Of a stretch of 64,000 nt of DNA, positions 63,811-64,000 are shown piece after piece (the first letter of the stretch is position 1; each line of letters begins with the position of its first letter). Source of the DNA: Brachionus rotundiformis. Its lineage: Eukaryota > Rotifera > Eurotatoria > Ploima > Brachionidae. The notes under the pieces are model-generated. The model was not told the DNA's origin and did no database searches. It saw only the letters and a program-made list of their open reading frames with translations. A program made the position numbers and the translations under genes. Location: the NCBI GenBank assembly GCA_016802295.1, contig JAESIW010000210.1:496001-560000 (forward strand), given 5' to 3'.

Positions 63811-64000
63811 ATGAACAACCCTACAAACGCTAAAGAAGTAAAAATTTACGCACTAGGTTGCAGATTAAATACTTTTGAAGGCGAGTTAATAAAAACTAAT
63901 TTAAACAATACTGTGGCTAATAATACCATAGTAGTTAATACTTGCACGGTTACTAACCAAGCACATAAGCAATCTATGCAATTGGTACGTAAGCTAAAAA
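63811..64000 (+). CDS. mtaB: tRNA t6A37 methylthiotransferase MtaB, partial (N-terminus only)
   Basis: 63 codons run to the window edge. KIYALGCRLNTFEGELIK and VVNTCTVTNQAHKQSMQLVRKLK match the UPF0004 N-terminal domain, including the Cys in GCRLN and the second in NTCTVT that hold the auxiliary cluster. The CTVT variant points to MtaB over MiaB (NTC-AIRE/SIR). The radical-SAM domain lies outside the window. Confidence 0.85.
   Translation, partial: MNNPTNAKEVKIYALGCRLNTFEGELIKTNLNNTVANNTIVVNTCTVTNQAHKQSMQLVRKLK

Overview
The window reads as a stretch of the chromosome of an AT-rich, Gram-negative, probably host-associated alphaproteobacterium with a compact genome. This assignment is inference. 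It rests on the split F1 operon (atpHAGDC next to priA and xerC, no F0 genes), LpxI in the lipid A pathway, the fabD-fabG-acpP-fabF-mltG order, and rpsP-rimM-trmD-rplS leading to an asd-like gene. Coding density is high, codons are AT-rich with many Asn, Ile and Lys residues, and most genes lie on the minus strand in long runs with gaps of a few bases. I saw no rRNA, tRNA, insertion sequence, prophage or CRISPR array.

Layout. 1-10 kb: partial ileS, ribF, ettA, a HAD phosphatase, mltG and the fatty-acid synthesis genes. 10-11 kb: plus-strand rpsF-rpsR with a structured leader and a strong terminator. 11-15 kb: putA-putP for proline uptake and oxidation. 15-19 kb: accC, accB, aroQ, dciA and a secreted NagZ. 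19-23.5 kb: a nonulosonic (sialic-type) acid block (neuA, neuB, a predicted sialyltransferase) headed by an unrecognised lipoprotein. 23.7-27.4 kb: an orphan ORF, then HAD phosphatase, MurNAc-specific PTS (murP) and MurNAc-6-P etherase (murQ). 27.4-33.5 kb: lpxI, lpxA, fabZ, lpxD, skp, a phosphoethanolamine-transferase-like protein and a dolichol-kinase-like protein. 33.5-42.5 kb: rpoD, dnaG, yqeY, greA, lrp, trxB, uvrB. 42.5-43.6 kb: a 1.1 kb very AT-rich spacer. 43.6-49.6 kb: a TM2 protein, an aquaglyceroporin, two SLC13-type transporters, a DUF2165 protein and malic enzyme. 49.6-64 kb: the ATP synthase F1 genes, priA, xerC, a degenerate asd-like gene, rplS-trmD-rimM-rpsP-ffh, alanine dehydrogenase and partial mtaB.

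How the genes fit together. Central metabolism appears fed by imported small molecules: proline (PutP/PutA), C4-dicarboxylate-type acids (two DASS carriers plus malic enzyme), glycerol (aquaglyceroporin) and MurNAc (MurP/MurQ). Alanine dehydrogenase links amino acids to pyruvate. The envelope is elaborate for such a compact genome: lipid A, a probable phosphoethanolamine modification and a probable sialic-acid-like cap.

The most notable observations are: (1) the NANS-like neuB, neuA and EEG/HP/ST-motif glycosyltransferase block; (2) a MurNAc salvage set with a signal-peptide-bearing NagZ, a layout known from Gram-positive bacteria; (3) an intact asd-like ORF in the usual asd position that has lost catalytic motifs; and (4) the long AT-rich spacer with repeated short motifs and a possible small RNA.
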